Part shown: positions 1-9,953 of the stretch, one piece after another
Position numbering within the stretch: position 1 is the stretch's first letter
Layout of the letters: the number at the start of each line of letters is the position of its first letter
Assembly: GCA_963781785.1 (NCBI GenBank)
Contig: CAWAHD010000001.1
Coordinates: forward strand, 2,294,001-2,358,000
Direction: 5' to 3'
DNA length: 64,000 nt
Origin: CAWAHD01 sp963781785
GTDB taxonomy: Bacteria; Planctomycetota; Planctomycetia; Isosphaerales; Isosphaeraceae
Notes under the pieces: model-generated
Database searches by the model: none
Seen by the model: the letters and a program-made list of their open reading frames with translations, nothing else
Told to the model about the DNA's origin: nothing
Position numbers and translations under genes: made by a program

Positions 1-2
1 GG

Positions 3-728
3 CAGGCCGTGATGGTGCTGGACGGCGATTTGCAGGACCCGCCCGAGGTGATTCCCCAGTTCGTGGAGCGCTGGCGCGAAGGCTACCACGTCGTCTATGC
101 CGTCCGCCGGCACCGCAAGGAGGGCCCGCTCAAGCGGCTGGGCTACCATGGTTTCTATCGAATCCTGAACGCGATCAGCGACCTGGAGATCCCGCTCGAC
201 AGCGGCGATTTCTGCCTGATGGACCGACAGGTGGTCGACGTGCTCAAGCAACTGCCCGAGACGATGCGGTTCGTGCGCGGTCTGCGTTCCTTCGCGGGTT
301 TCCGCCAGGTCGGGCTGGCCTACGAGCGGGAGGCCCGGCAGGCCGGCCAGGCCAAGTACACGTTCCGCTCCCTCGCCGGCCTGGCCGTCGATGGCCTGAT
401 CAGCTTCAGCAGTTATCCGCTCCGCGCGGTGACCTACCTCGGGTTCGGCACCATTGGTATCGCCATCGCTCTCTTGTTCTGGGTCCTGTGGGACGCCTTT
501 TACAAACGATCCGCGCCTCAGGGCTGGGCCAGCACCGTCGTTGTGGTCCTGTTCATGGGCTCGATCCAGCTCATCAGTCTGGGAATCATCGGCGAGTACA
601 TCCGCCTGATCTTCCTGGAGGCGAAGCGGCGACCCACCTACATCGTCGGCGAGTACAAGGAGCCGCGCCACACCGACGGCGAGGCGCGTGCACGCTGCCG
701 CTCATCTGGTCCAGCGCAAACCGATTGA
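3..728 (+). CDS. GT2 family polyprenyl-phosphate sugar transferase, 5' partial
   Basis: C-terminal part of a family 2 glycosyltransferase of the dolichol-phosphate mannosyltransferase/GtrB/ArnC type, which moves a sugar from a nucleotide donor to a polyprenyl phosphate at the inner face of the membrane. The reading frame is open from the first bases, and the visible protein begins at the DGDLQDPPE motif, so roughly the first 85-90 residues lie outside the window. Two membrane helices follow at the C-terminus (LGFGTIGIAIALLFWVLW and STVVVVLFMGSIQLISLG), then the usual basic tail ending near RRPTYIVGEYKEPR. The gene converges on the SDR gene with about 20 bases between them. The sugar cannot be told from sequence. 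Confidence 0.88.
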   Translation, partial: QAVMVLDGDLQDPPEVIPQFVERWREGYHVVYAVRRHRKEGPLKRLGYHGFYRILNAISDLEIPLDSGDFCLMDRQVVDVLKQLPETMRFVRGLRSFAGFRQVGLAYEREARQAGQAKYTFRSLAGLAVDGLISFSSYPLRAVTYLGFGTIGIAIALLFWVLWDAFYKRSAPQGWASTVVVVLFMGSIQLISLGIIGEYIRLIFLEAKRRPTYIVGEYKEPRHTDGEARARCRSSGPAQTD

Positions 729-748
729 GAGAACGACTCGCAGAGCCA

Positions 749-1714
749 TCAAGCGGCGGCGACCTGCGAGTGCTCTTCTTGATGTTGACGTGGCGAGGCG
801 GCATTCCAGAGGTCGGTGAGGCTCTGTTCGCAGGAGATATCGGGGTGCCAGCCGGTCTGCGCGACGATGCGGTCGATCCCGGCGCGGGAGTCGGCGGGCC
901 CGCGGGTCTTGAGCAGTGAAGCGTCGACCTTCACACGGACTGTCCGGCGGCTCAAGCGGATCAGGGTGTCGAGCGCGTCGCCGACCCGATGCGATCTCCC
1001 GGTTCCGACGTGGTAGACCTCCCTGGGTGCGCTGCGGAGCGCCACGGCGATCATCGCTTTGGCGACGTCGCGCACGTCGATGAAGTCGCGACAGGCGTCC
1101 AGGTCGCCCACTGTGAGTTCGAGCGGATCGGGCCCCGGCTCGGCCAGCCGGCTCGCAAATCGTCCCAGAGCCTGGGACTGGGGTGTTCCCGGACCAATGG
1201 GATTGAACACGCGAGCGACCATCACGTCGAGAGGTGCGCGCTCGGAGAGACCGCCGACCGTGGCCAGCCACTTGCTCCGGCCGTAGGCAGTGACGGGATC
1301 ACAGGGATAGGATTCGTTCACAGGCAACCGGGACGCGTCAACCGGCCCAAGCTCGGCCGCCGAGCCCGAAAGCACGACGCGCGCCGGTTTTCCCAGAGTG
1401 CGTAGAGCCCGCAAGAGGCCGAGCGTCGCCCAGAAATTGGCCCGGTAGAGTTCTTCGTCGGGTGCCGGGGGGGTTCGCCCGGCCGTGTGGATCACGAAGT
1501 CCGGGGCGACACGGGCGATGGCCGGGCCGAGCTGGTCCGCCTCGTTCAGGTCGGCCGCGACGAACTCCGACTCGGGGCAATCGTCCGGCCGCCGGCGACC
1601 GAGCACGAAGACCCTGTCCCGGGAGAAAGACAGATCGCCCGGACACCCCTTGAGCATGCTGAGGACGTGCCGTCCCACAAAGCCGGTCGCACCGGTGATC
1701 AGCCAGACAGCCAT
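749..1714 (-). CDS. NAD-dependent epimerase/dehydratase (SDR)
   Basis: Extended short-chain dehydrogenase acting on a nucleotide sugar. The Rossmann motif TGATGFVGRH lies at residues 7-16 and the catalytic YGRSK (YxxxK) near residue 147, with a serine-rich strand (VVLSGSAAE) before it. The ATG at 1714 is chosen because GGAGCGAGGC precedes it; a longer frame from 1750 has no such signal. The C-terminus has the DVRDVA and YHVGTG motifs of GDP-4-dehydro-6-deoxymannose reductases and RmlD-like enzymes, but the substrate is not settled. Last gene of the minus-strand envelope operon, 114 bases after the GT9 gene. Context suggests synthesis of a deoxysugar or heptose-derived precursor for surface polysaccharide. 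Confidence 0.85.
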   Translation of the reverse strand: MAVWLITGATGFVGRHVLSMLKGCPGDLSFSRDRVFVLGRRRPDDCPESEFVAADLNEADQLGPAIARVAPDFVIHTAGRTPPAPDEELYRANFWATLGLLRALRTLGKPARVVLSGSAAELGPVDASRLPVNESYPCDPVTAYGRSKWLATVGGLSERAPLDVMVARVFNPIGPGTPQSQALGRFASRLAEPGPDPLELTVGDLDACRDFIDVRDVAKAMIAVALRSAPREVYHVGTGRSHRVGDALDTLIRLSRRTVRVKVDASLLKTRGPADSRAGIDRIVAQTGWHPDISCEQSLTDLWNAASPRQHQEEHSQVAAA

Positions 1715-1828
1715 GCCTCGCTCCGAAACAGCAGACACGAAACCTTGCACTCACACCGTCCCTACAAACTTGAGCGTAGACCGGCGACACGCGATCCGTG
1801 ATGTGGTGTCCCCCGGTCGGCTCGGTGT

Positions 1829-2917
1829 TTACTCCCGGAAACATTCCGTCGCTTCGTGTTTGGCCAAGGCAACGTTCTCTCGGATCGACAGCGCGCGGAG
1901 GGCCACCCGGAAGACGCTGTCGGGTGACAGCTCGCGCATACAACGATGATGGCCTTCGGGGCAGATCGGCCGCTGGCACGGCCCACAGGGAACGGGCTGC
2001 ACCAAGTGCCATGCGTGGGGATGATAGGTTCGAGTCCACGCGACATGGGTTGGCCCGAACAGGGTGATCACCGGGGTATTGAACGCGGCCGCGAAGTGGC
2101 GCGGGCCGGAATCGGTCGTGATCAGGAGGGCCGACCGCCGCACGCAGGCCTTGGTGAGGCCCACGCCCAGCGGCTGAGCGGCCAGGCTGACCACGCAGGG
2201 ATGGCCGGCGGCCTGGGTGATCTCTTGCGCGGCCGAGCGTTCGTCGGGCCCGCACAGCACCAGGACCGGGACGCCGGCCTCGCCCGCCAAGCGGCGAGCC
2301 AGGCCGGCGAAATGCTCGACAGGCCAGTTCTTGGACGGGCCGAATGCTCCACCGGTGTTCAAGGAGACGACCCGATCGTTCGCCGGGAGTCCGAGGTCCG
2401 ACCAGGCCTGGTCGGCGGCGATCTCGTCGTCCGTCGTCGTCGCCAGCTCGGTCCGGACCGAGTCCACCGGACAGCCGAGGTGCCGCACCAGCTTGAGGTA
2501 AGACTCCACGATCGGAGTCGGAACCCTGCGCCCCGATCCGTCGCGTACAGCATGAAGCCTGTCGGTGAGCATGACGCCTCGGCCGTACCGGGCATAGCCG
2601 ATCCGGCGGGGGATGCCCGCCAGCAAGGCCATCCATGCCGAGCGAATCGAGTTGGGCATGAGGACCGCCAGGTCGAACCGTCCGCGGCGCAGGCGATCGA
2701 GCACGGCGGGGGTCCGATGCTGTCGATCGGCTGCCCCGGGATCGAGCAGATACACCTGATCGAAGAAGCTGGTGCCCTCGAGCGTGGGGGCGACCCGCGG
2801 CTTGATCACTCCGGTGATGACGGCATCCGGGAACCCCCGGCGCAGGGCGCGGAGGGCCGGCGTCGCCATGACGGTATCGCCAATCAGGTTCGGACAGAAC
2901 ACGACGATCTTCTTCAT
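1829..2917 (-). CDS. GT9 family heptosyltransferase (WaaF-like)
   Basis: Glycosyltransferase family 9, which adds heptose from ADP-heptose to the lipopolysaccharide inner core. The N-terminus VVFCPNLIGDTVMATPALRA is the family signature. The C-terminal donor-binding half has GGAFGPSKNWP, then TTDSGPRHFAAAFNTPVITL and the FGPT motif. A CGPCQRPICPEGHHRCM cysteine cluster near the end is common in WaaF-like proteins. The ATG at 2917 overlaps the stop of the upstream gene by one base (TGATG), which indicates translational coupling. HldE, which makes the presumed donor, lies at 29.5 kb. Length (362 aa) is normal. Whether it is heptosyltransferase I, II or another member is not decidable. Confidence 0.9.
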   Translation of the reverse strand: MKKIVVFCPNLIGDTVMATPALRALRRGFPDAVITGVIKPRVAPTLEGTSFFDQVYLLDPGAADRQHRTPAVLDRLRRGRFDLAVLMPNSIRSAWMALLAGIPRRIGYARYGRGVMLTDRLHAVRDGSGRRVPTPIVESYLKLVRHLGCPVDSVRTELATTTDDEIAADQAWSDLGLPANDRVVSLNTGGAFGPSKNWPVEHFAGLARRLAGEAGVPVLVLCGPDERSAAQEITQAAGHPCVVSLAAQPLGVGLTKACVRRSALLITTDSGPRHFAAAFNTPVITLFGPTHVAWTRTYHPHAWHLVQPVPCGPCQRPICPEGHHRCMRELSPDSVFRVALRALSIRENVALAKHEATECFRE

Positions 2918-3943
2918 CAAAGGCAGCCGTTCCTCTGGCCGGCGGGCTCGCCCGCGGGGCCGCTGGCAGCGCGGGACTGCGCGATCCGATCCTGGACCGC
3001 CGCATGAAGGAGAGGGATCATGATCTCGTGGTGACCGGTGAGTGCAATGCCCTGGGAGCCCGGGCGGTCCAGGACGTTGGTCAGGCCGCGGTATTTCTGG
3101 TCGAAGTCGAGGTTGGCGGTGGTGAGGCCGTCCAGGGAATGCCCGAGGTTGCGGGCGATCGACACCGCCTTCAGGAAGACTTCGGGCATGACGACGGCGC
3201 TGCCCAGGTTGAGCCAGACACCGTCCTTCATCTGGGCGACCAGGGAACAGAGAGTGCGAAAGTCAGCGAGCGTGGCCTGGCCCAAGGCGGCCCCATCGAG
3301 CTCCGGGGTCATGTGCACGATGTCGGTGCCGATGGCGACGTGAACCGTCAAGGGACGGTTCGCGCGCCGCGCGGCCGCGAGCAGCGAGTCCTTCAAGCCT
3401 GGCCCGCCATGCTCGATCACGACGTCGCCCAGGGCGGCTCCCAGGCCGATCGACTGGTCCCTGGCGCGAGCACGCCGCGGCGAAAAGCTTGGAGGTCTCA
3501 CGAGCGAAGCCGAAATTGCCTGCCATCAAGCGGGCGCCGACGTCTTCGCTGGTCTTGCCGGCGATGGCCAGCTCGAGGTCGTGGATGGCCGCCGAGCCGT
3601 TCAGGGCCAGGCCACTCAACACGCCGCGGTCGATCCAGTCGATCAGGTAGGGGCCGCAGCCCGTCTTGACGACGTGCCCGCCCAGCGCGGCCACGACCGG
3701 GCGATCGAAATCGGACGCACGGACAATTGCATCGCGCAGCCGGTTGAGGTCGGCCGCCCCCAGGAGTTTGGGCAAGGAGGCGAGCCACGCCGAGAATGAG
3801 CAGCATGGATCGGGTGGACGACCCATGTCGGCCAGCGAGACCTTGCTCGGCCGCTCCAGGAGCGGTTCGAAGCAGAGCCGATCCAGGTTGAGCGGCGCCA
3901 GCCCGCGGTTGCCGGGCTGCGCCCTCGATTGATCTGGGCTCAC
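2917..3943 (-). CDS. uncharacterised DHS-like protein, frameshifted
   Basis: Two overlapping frames make one protein of about 342 residues. The first reads from GTG 3943 to around 3470 (VKTGCGPYLIDWIDRGVLSG, then GSAAIHDLELAIAGKTSEDV and FARETSKLF). The second continues with ARARDQSIGLGAALGD and ends at 2917 (LNLGSAVVMPEVFLKAV, TGHHEIMIP). Removing one base in the GGCGTGCTCG stretch restores a smooth join, so a sequence error or a recent mutation is likely. The GTG overlaps the lpxK stop by four bases (GTGA) and the stop overlaps the GT9 start. From memory this resembles proteins annotated as deoxyhypusine-synthase-family or GSU2085-like found beside heptose genes; I treat that as weak. Its place between LpxK and a heptosyltransferase suggests an envelope role. 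Confidence 0.6.
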
Positions 3944-5031
3944 AAGAAATCCTTTTCGAGCGGCTCCTGCCCTGGTCGAATGGGAAGAAGCCGGGCCAGG
4001 CTATCGTCCATGATCTCGCCGCCCGTCATGATCTCGAGCCCGATCCGGAGGGCTCGCAACGGGGCAGGCCCCAGCACGCTGGCGCGCAGCTTGACCAAAT
4101 CTTTCTGAGTGGTCAAGACGAGATTGGCCCCGCGCTCGCGGGCCCACGTCTCCAGTGAGCCGACGTCGGACGCCGAGTACGGGTGATGATCGGGAAAGAC
4201 GCGCAGGTCCAGGAGCTCGCCGCACAGCGGCAAGAGCGTGCGGCGGAAGCCTTCGGGGTTGCCGATTCCGCAGAATGCCGCGACGGACTTGCCCGCGATC
4301 TCCTCGAGGGCGGAGGAACGGCCCTCGCCATCGACCAGGTCGCGGGGTGAGTGCCGCGCCTCGACCCAGCGGACCGCGCCGGCGGCGCGCTCGGCGGCGT
4401 CACGAAAGGCGGCTCGAACCGGCTCGGCGACCAGGTCGGCGCGCGACAACACGACCACGCCCGCGCGCTTGAGCGAGCTCACCGGCTCGCGGAGCAGCCC
4501 GCGCGGGAAGAGACGCTCCATTCCAAATGGCTCGAGCGCATCGAGCAACACGATATCGAGGTCGCGCGCCAGCCGCCGATGCTGGAACGCGTCGTCCAGG
4601 ACGATCAACTCGGCATTCAGCTCGTATTGAGCGATGTGCGCGAGCGCGACGCGATCGGGAGCTTGAAGATGGGGGACGTCGGGCAGGTTTTCCTCCAGAA
4701 CACGACCTTCGTCGTTCAGCCCCTGCGACTGGCCGTAGCCGCGGCTCAGGACGACGACCCGCAGGCCGCGGCGCCGGTACCAGCGGGCGATCCACTCGAC
4801 CATCGGGGTCTTGCCGGTGCCACCCAGGGTGAGGTTCCCCACCGAGACCACGGGCACGCCCGCCTGATGGCTGCGCAACAAGCCCAGGTCGTAGCCGAAA
4901 TTGCGGCAAGAGACCGCCGCGCGATACGCCAGGGAAGCCGCGCCGAGGCCGCCCTTGGCGAGGGCAGCCCCCAGACCGTGGCTCTGGCCGCGGATCAGCC
5001 GGAGATATGCCGCTCGGTCGAGCCAGCTCAA
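3940..5031 (-). CDS. lpxK: tetraacyldisaccharide 4'-kinase LpxK
   Basis: Phosphorylates the 4' position of tetraacyldisaccharide-1-phosphate to give lipid IVA at the inner membrane. The Walker A motif of the family is clear (SVGNLTLGGTGKTPMVEW), followed by VVVLSRGYG, LDDAFQHRRLARDLDIVLLD and the C-terminal FPDHHPYSASD and TTQKDLVKL motifs. The frame is open back to 5358, but the start is placed at TTG 5031, which overlaps the upstream stop (TTGA) and gives 363 residues, near the family norm of about 330-350. It shows that the organism makes lipid A. Second gene of a five-gene overlapping operon. The rare start codon suggests translation by coupling. Confidence 0.92.
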   Translation of the reverse strand: MSWLDRAAYLRLIRGQSHGLGAALAKGGLGAASLAYRAAVSCRNFGYDLGLLRSHQAGVPVVSVGNLTLGGTGKTPMVEWIARWYRRRGLRVVVLSRGYGQSQGLNDEGRVLEENLPDVPHLQAPDRVALAHIAQYELNAELIVLDDAFQHRRLARDLDIVLLDALEPFGMERLFPRGLLREPVSSLKRAGVVVLSRADLVAEPVRAAFRDAAERAAGAVRWVEARHSPRDLVDGEGRSSALEEIAGKSVAAFCGIGNPEGFRRTLLPLCGELLDLRVFPDHHPYSASDVGSLETWARERGANLVLTTQKDLVKLRASVLGPAPLRALRIGLEIMTGGEIMDDSLARLLPIRPGQEPLEKDFL

Positions 5032-6122
5032 GCAATCCGATCCATCACACGGATGATCGCCTGGGCCATCTCCAGCGTGCCGACCGAGGTCGGGTCGTCG
5101 CGACTGGGTTTCATGTCGTATGTCACGTCCTTGCCTTCCTCGATGACCCTGGCCACGGCCGTCTCGAGCCGGCGAGCGGCCCTGGTCTCGCCGAGGTGGT
5201 CGAGCATCAAGACCCCCGACAGGATGAGCGCGGTCGGGTTCATCTTGTACAGCCCCTTGTACTTGGGAGCCGAGCCGTGCGTCGCCTCGAAGACCGCGCC
5301 CGCCTCGCCGATATTGGCGCCGGGCGCGACGCCGAGCCCGCCGACCAGCCCGGCACACAAGTCAGAGATGATGTCGCCGTAGAGATTGGGCAGCACCAGC
5401 ACATCGTACAGTTCGGGCTTTTGAACAAGTTGCATGCACATGTTATCAACAATACGATCTTCGAACTCGATATCGGGATATTGGCGGGCGACTTCGCGGC
5501 TGACCTCGAGAAAAAGGCCGTCGGTGAACTTGAGGATGTTGGCCTTGTGCACGGAAGTGACTTTCTTGCGGCCGTGTTTGCGGGCATATTCAAAGGCGTA
5601 CTGGACGATCCGGCGGGTGCCGGTGATGGAGATCGCCTTGATGGTGATCCCGGAATCGGGCCGGATCGTCTTGCCGTTCAACCGCTTGATGTCGGCGATG
5701 ATCTCGGCGGTCTCGGGCTTGCCTTGTTCGAATTCGCAGCCGAAGTAAAGGCTCTCGGTGTTTTCGCGGACGATCACCACGTCGACAGGGACATGCGAGA
5801 AGAAGGTTCGCACGCCGCGATAGATCTTGCAAGGGCGAACGCAGGCATAGAGGTCGAGGGCCTGGCGCAAGTAGACGTTGACCGAGCGGAAACCGGTGCC
5901 GACGGGGGTTGTAACGGGGGCTTTCAAGGCGACCTTGGTACGGCGGCACGACTCGAGCAAGCTATCGGGAATGGGAGTGCCGAGCCGGGCCATGACGTCG
6001 ACGCCGGCTTCCTGCTCATCCCACCTGATCGAGACACCGGTGGCCTCGATGCACATCTTGGCGGCCTGGGCGAGCTCGGGCCCCACGCCATCGCCGAGGA
6101 TCAACGTCACTTCATGGGCCAT
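5028..6122 (-). CDS. NAD-dependent isocitrate/isopropylmalate-type dehydrogenase
   Basis: Beta-decarboxylating dehydrogenase, most like the NAD-dependent isocitrate dehydrogenases. Visible motifs are ILGDGVGPE at the N-terminus, LKAPVTTPVGTGFRSVNVYL for substrate binding, RENTESLYFG, the VHKANILKFTDGLF lysine region, the family signature NLYGDIISDLCAGLVGGLG and ATHGSAPKYKG near the nucleotide site. The ATG at 6122 is preceded by AAGGGAG at good spacing; the longer frame to 6224 has no support. At 364 residues it is of usual length. LeuB-type activity cannot be excluded. It heads an operon whose next gene, lpxK, overlaps it by four bases, an unusual pairing of a TCA-type enzyme with lipid A synthesis. 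Confidence 0.88.
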   Translation of the reverse strand: MAHEVTLILGDGVGPELAQAAKMCIEATGVSIRWDEQEAGVDVMARLGTPIPDSLLESCRRTKVALKAPVTTPVGTGFRSVNVYLRQALDLYACVRPCKIYRGVRTFFSHVPVDVVIVRENTESLYFGCEFEQGKPETAEIIADIKRLNGKTIRPDSGITIKAISITGTRRIVQYAFEYARKHGRKKVTSVHKANILKFTDGLFLEVSREVARQYPDIEFEDRIVDNMCMQLVQKPELYDVLVLPNLYGDIISDLCAGLVGGLGVAPGANIGEAGAVFEATHGSAPKYKGLYKMNPTALILSGVLMLDHLGETRAARRLETAVARVIEEGKDVTYDMKPSRDDPTSVGTLEMAQAIIRVMDRIA

Positions 6123-6342
6123 TGGTTCACGGACTCCCTTGGGTGAGACGCGGGTCGCTTGAGGGCGAGGCTGCGCCGAGGGAATTCCTCGCGCAGCTTT
6201 CGCTGGTTGCGAACGCCGCGGCAACTGGTATGTTAGGGATAGATCGAACTTGCCAGGCTAACGTGCCGCCGGGTGCTCCGTCAAGCAGACGGAAAGCCAG
6301 ACGCGACCGCGGGTTGTCTCGGGCCAAAGGTCGTTGCGCTTC

Positions 6343-6687
6343 ATGATCGACCCACCACTTCCCCCTCATCCTCTGGTGACGCACTGGGTGGAACGCCATC
6401 CCAACCCGACGAGCTTCGTGCTGCACATGATCGGAATCCCGCCAACCATCCTGGGCGTGCTGTTCGTGCCGATCTACGTCTGCCTTTTGTCGCTGCCGAT
6501 TTTCCTCCTGGCGCTTGCGCTGTTCGTCGGCGGTTACCTGCTCCAGTTCGCGGGACATCTGCTCGAGGGGACGGATCCCGGCGAAATCATCTATCTCAAG
6601 CGCAAGCTGGGCCTTCCGTACATCGAGTTTCCTCCCGGGCGGGCCCGCCGGCCGGGAGCTGAGCCCGGGGCGACCCTCCGGAAATGA
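6343..6687 (+). CDS. DUF962/Mpo1-like membrane protein
   Basis: Small membrane protein of 114 residues with the conserved layout of the DUF962/Mpo1 family: HWVERHPNPTSFVLHMIGIP near the N-terminus, two hydrophobic segments (GVLFVPIYVCLLSLPIFLL and LALALFVGGYLLQF) and the QFAGHLLEGTDPGE motif. Histidines in these positions bind iron in yeast Mpo1, a 2-hydroxy fatty acid dioxygenase; whether this protein has that activity is not shown. ATG 6343 is preferred over TTG 6334 because CCAAAGG lies 12 bases before it and only 3 before the TTG. It is transcribed away from the dehydrogenase operon. Confidence 0.78.
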   Translation: MIDPPLPPHPLVTHWVERHPNPTSFVLHMIGIPPTILGVLFVPIYVCLLSLPIFLLALALFVGGYLLQFAGHLLEGTDPGEIIYLKRKLGLPYIEFPPGRARRPGAEPGATLRK

Positions 6688-7402
6688 ACGATCCGTAGGG
6701 GGGGGGCGCGGATACCAAAACCAACCCCCCAGCGAAACGCATTTCCGCCATCGCCAGACCGGCGCGATCGGCCGATGTGTCCGGTCCGGATGGCTCCTCC
6801 TCGGGAAGACGGGCCCGTCCGCTGTCCCGTTCCTCGCGACGCCAGGCCTCTCTCGCGGCAGGAATGCGCGAGCAAATGCATCAACGCATTGATCTGACGT
6901 ATGTCGCGTCGAACGGGGCGCGAGAGGGGCGTTTATTTGATCCCTGGAGGCGGTGCGATGGCCAGTTCGGCGCCCTTGGATTTGAGGTGCCAGGTCAAGC
7001 CGGACGTGTGCGATCACGGGGTCGGGCGGTGAAATTTGGCCTAGGCTCCAAACGGGAAATCGATAAAATCCTCCTAATCGTTTCAAGTCGCACGTCACGA
7101 AGATCCGATCCAATCCGATGAGTCGCCGGGCAAGACGGCCCGACGGGTGTGCGCAGGGCCGCCCGGATGGCTGCACGCGAAGGTCTTGTCCGGTTTTAAT
7201 GAGATCATGTCTCGTTCCGTCGTCGTGGGCCTGTCGGCCTGTGGAAAATCGTCCCCCGCGGGAGCCTGTCGGGGACAAGAAGAATGGCCGCGGTTAAAGA
7301 GCGGGGTCGTTCGGAATCAGTGAGCCAAGCCAGGGACGGCGCGGCGGACCCCATCGATTACACTTATCGTCACATGGCGATCTAAGTCAAGGATGGCTGG
7401 CC
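6688..7402. other. intergenic, no gene seen
   Basis: No convincing gene. A G7...C6 inverted run at 6699-6732 could fold but lacks a T tract. Frames that cross this stretch on the minus strand are rich in Arg, Pro and Ser and have no recognisable motif. The right end should hold the promoter of the TolC-like gene; AAGGA lies nine bases before its ATG. Confidence 0.5.
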
Positions 7403-9953
7403 ATGGGATTGAGCCTATGCAGGAACCGGCGGCTTCGGGCAGCAGTTGTTGCGGCCTGGTTGGTTGCCTCCGGCTGTCAAAAGCTTCCCTACATCGATCA
7501 ATCCAAGCCGGTTCCTCATGACAATCTGGGGCGGATTGCGCTCGAGGACAAGGAAGTCAAGAAGGCCGATCTCTTGTCGAGCTCGATGCCGCTGCAATTT
7601 CCCAAGATCGCCAAGCCCAGGACGACCAACGACCCGGAGGCGCAGGAGATCTGGCCGATGTCGCTGCAGCAGGCGATCCAGATCGGCCTGGACAATTCGG
7701 AAATCGTTCGCGTGATCGCCTTCGGTGCTCAGGGCATCCCGATCGGCGGCTTCGAGCCGACCCCCTTGAACACGGGGGCCAGTGCGGGCGTTGCGAGCTC
7801 GCTGGGGGCAGGAACGCTGCAGTCGGTGTATGATCCGGCGATCTACGAGACCCAGATCGCGTCGGCTCTGTCGACGTTCGACACGGCGTTCACGACCAGT
7901 CTCTTGTGGGGTTCGAACACCCAGCCATATAACAACGGCGTGCAGGGCGGCTCGCTGAGCCTCACCGGGACGAAGTACCCGATCGTGTCGGTCAACGATT
8001 CGATGCAGTTCCAGATGGGGCTTTCGAAGCAGACCGAGACCGGTGCGACCCTGGGCGTGATCCACAACATTCAGTGGTCTTACCAGAACAGCTCGTTCCT
8101 GGTGTGGCCATCGGCGTATACAACGAACGTGCAGCTCCAGTTGACGCAGCCCTTATTGGGCAGCGCTCCCTTGCCGGGGCAGGCGGCGGGCAAGCCGGTG
8201 GGCCTGGAGGCCAACCGGGCGCCGATTGTGATCGCGCGGTTGAACGCCGACGCGGCGGTCTGGCGGTTCAAGGCCGAGGTGATGGCGCACTGTCGGTCGG
8301 TGGAACAGCAATACTGGAACCTGGCGCAGTCGCACGTGCAGCTCTGGGCGTCCGATCGGGCGGTCACGCTGGCCAAGGAGATCTTGAATCGCGAGGAGGT
8401 GGAGCTTGCCCTGGGTCGAGGGATCATCGCCGACGTCGCCGAGGCCGCCGAGCGTCTGGAGCGGTTCAACCTGGACCTGGTGACCAGGACCTCCGACGTC
8501 ATCACGACCGAGCGGCAGTTGCGCAACATCCTGGGCCTGCCGCCGGCGGACAACCGCCGGATCATCCCGGTCACGCCGCCGACCGAGGCGCGGCTGGAGC
8601 CCGACTGGGATACCAGCCTCGCCCAGATGATCAACTTCCAGCCCGACATCGTCCAGCAGCAGCTTCTGGTTCGAGTCGCCGAGCTTCAGCTCTTGATCGC
8701 GCGTAATCAGTTGTTGCCGCAGTTGAGCATGAACGCGCTTTATCAGCTCAACGGCCTTGGTCAACAGCTCGACAGTGCCGAGGCCGTGATGACCGGCACG
8801 ACGCTCAAGGCGCTCAACCCGGTGATCGCCAACATGCAGCGGGCCGCGGGCCTGAACTCCCAGCCGGGGAACTACAGCAATTTCGTGACCTGGCAGGTCG
8901 GCTTCACGTTCCAGGCGCCCCTGGGTATGCGGGCGCCCTGGCAAACACCCGGCAGGCGCAATATACCTTGTTACGGGCACGTGCCTATTTGCAGCAGGTC
9001 GTGCACCAGACGACGCATTCACTGGCTCGGTTCTTTCTCGAGATCGACGCGAACTACAAACAATTCAAAGCGGCTGCGCGGCTGCGGGCCGCGTCATTCC
9101 AGCGGCTCGAAGCCCAGCGGAACTTCCTGGAGTTTGGCAAGATTACTCTGGACCGCTACCTCGATGCCGTGAGCCAGTATGCCACGGCTGTGGCGAACGA
9201 GGCCCAGTACAAGACGACGTACAATATCTCGATCGTGGCGCTGGAGGAAGCCAAGGGGACATTGCTGGCGTACGACAATATCGCCGTTGCCGAGGGCCCG
9301 CATCCCCGCAAGGCGTACATCCAGGCTCGCGACATCCAGGGCGCGCATCGTCAGCACCACATCTCGCCCGACGGTGCGCAGATTCCGCCGAAGCCGGTCG
9401 GCCCGCTCAATCCGGATCCGGCTGAATCGAACCCGCCTCCGGGGGTGGAAGGCCGGCAGGTTGAACCGCCGCAGCCTGGTCCCGCCGGTCCGCTGGGGCC
9501 GCCGCCGGGCTCGTTCCCGCCATACACGCCGGCGACGCTTTTGCCTCGACTGTCACAGAATGGGGCTGCCCCGGGTGCCTCGCAACCGGCCGCCCGCGCG
9601 GCCACGGGAACCACCGGCGACGTGAAGCTGACCTCGGGTCGCCAGCCAGGCGATTCCGGTCGAAGCCAGGCGTCGCTCATCGACCCCACAGTGCCGGGCA
9701 TGGGCGGGAATTCGGTCGCGGCGGCCCTGGGACGGAGCCGATCCTCCCCCGGACCCGCCGGCTCGACCCCGGCAGCACGGGCTCCGGCCGCGTCCAGCCG
9801 GGCCCCTGCGACCGCCGTGCCACCCAGGACGGATCGGCAAACCGCGCCGTCCTCCGGGCGCAGGGTCCAACCACCCCGGCGGCCAGCGCGGGCGCCGACG
9901 ATCTGCCTCCCTTGCCGGTTTCCATCGATCTCCCGCCGCTGCCACCCAAGTGA
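7403..9953 (+). CDS. TolC-family outer membrane efflux lipoprotein, frameshifted twice
   Basis: Outer-membrane channel of the TolC family, here a lipoprotein: a basic start, a hydrophobic stretch and the lipobox LVASGC at about residue 25. The body has the paired helical repeats of the family, for example VEQQYWNLAQSHVQLWASDR with LPQLSMNALYQLNG, and LARFFLEIDANYKQFK in the second half. Near 8934 the frame changes: the sequence reads GCGCCCTGG where GCGGCCCTGG would continue as RAALANTRQAQYTLLRAR. A second one-base shift near 9860 brings the frame to a natural end at TGA 9953 (PPLPVSIDLPPLPPK). The last 200 or so residues are Pro/Gly/Ala-rich, an unusual tail for TolC. No adaptor or pump gene is adjacent. 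Confidence 0.82.

Noticed and set aside
2024..2042. GGTTCGAGTCC, a tRNA T-arm-like sequence
   Set aside because: It is within the heptosyltransferase gene and no acceptor stem, D-arm or anticodon arm can be built around it.
1338..3005. 555-codon minus-strand frame over the SDR and GT9 genes
   Set aside because: It overlaps two recognised genes in another frame and is Arg/Pro-rich throughout.
6127..7278. 383-codon minus-strand frame over the DUF962 gene and spacer
   Set aside because: No recognisable motif, Arg/Pro/Ser-rich, and antisense to a supported gene.
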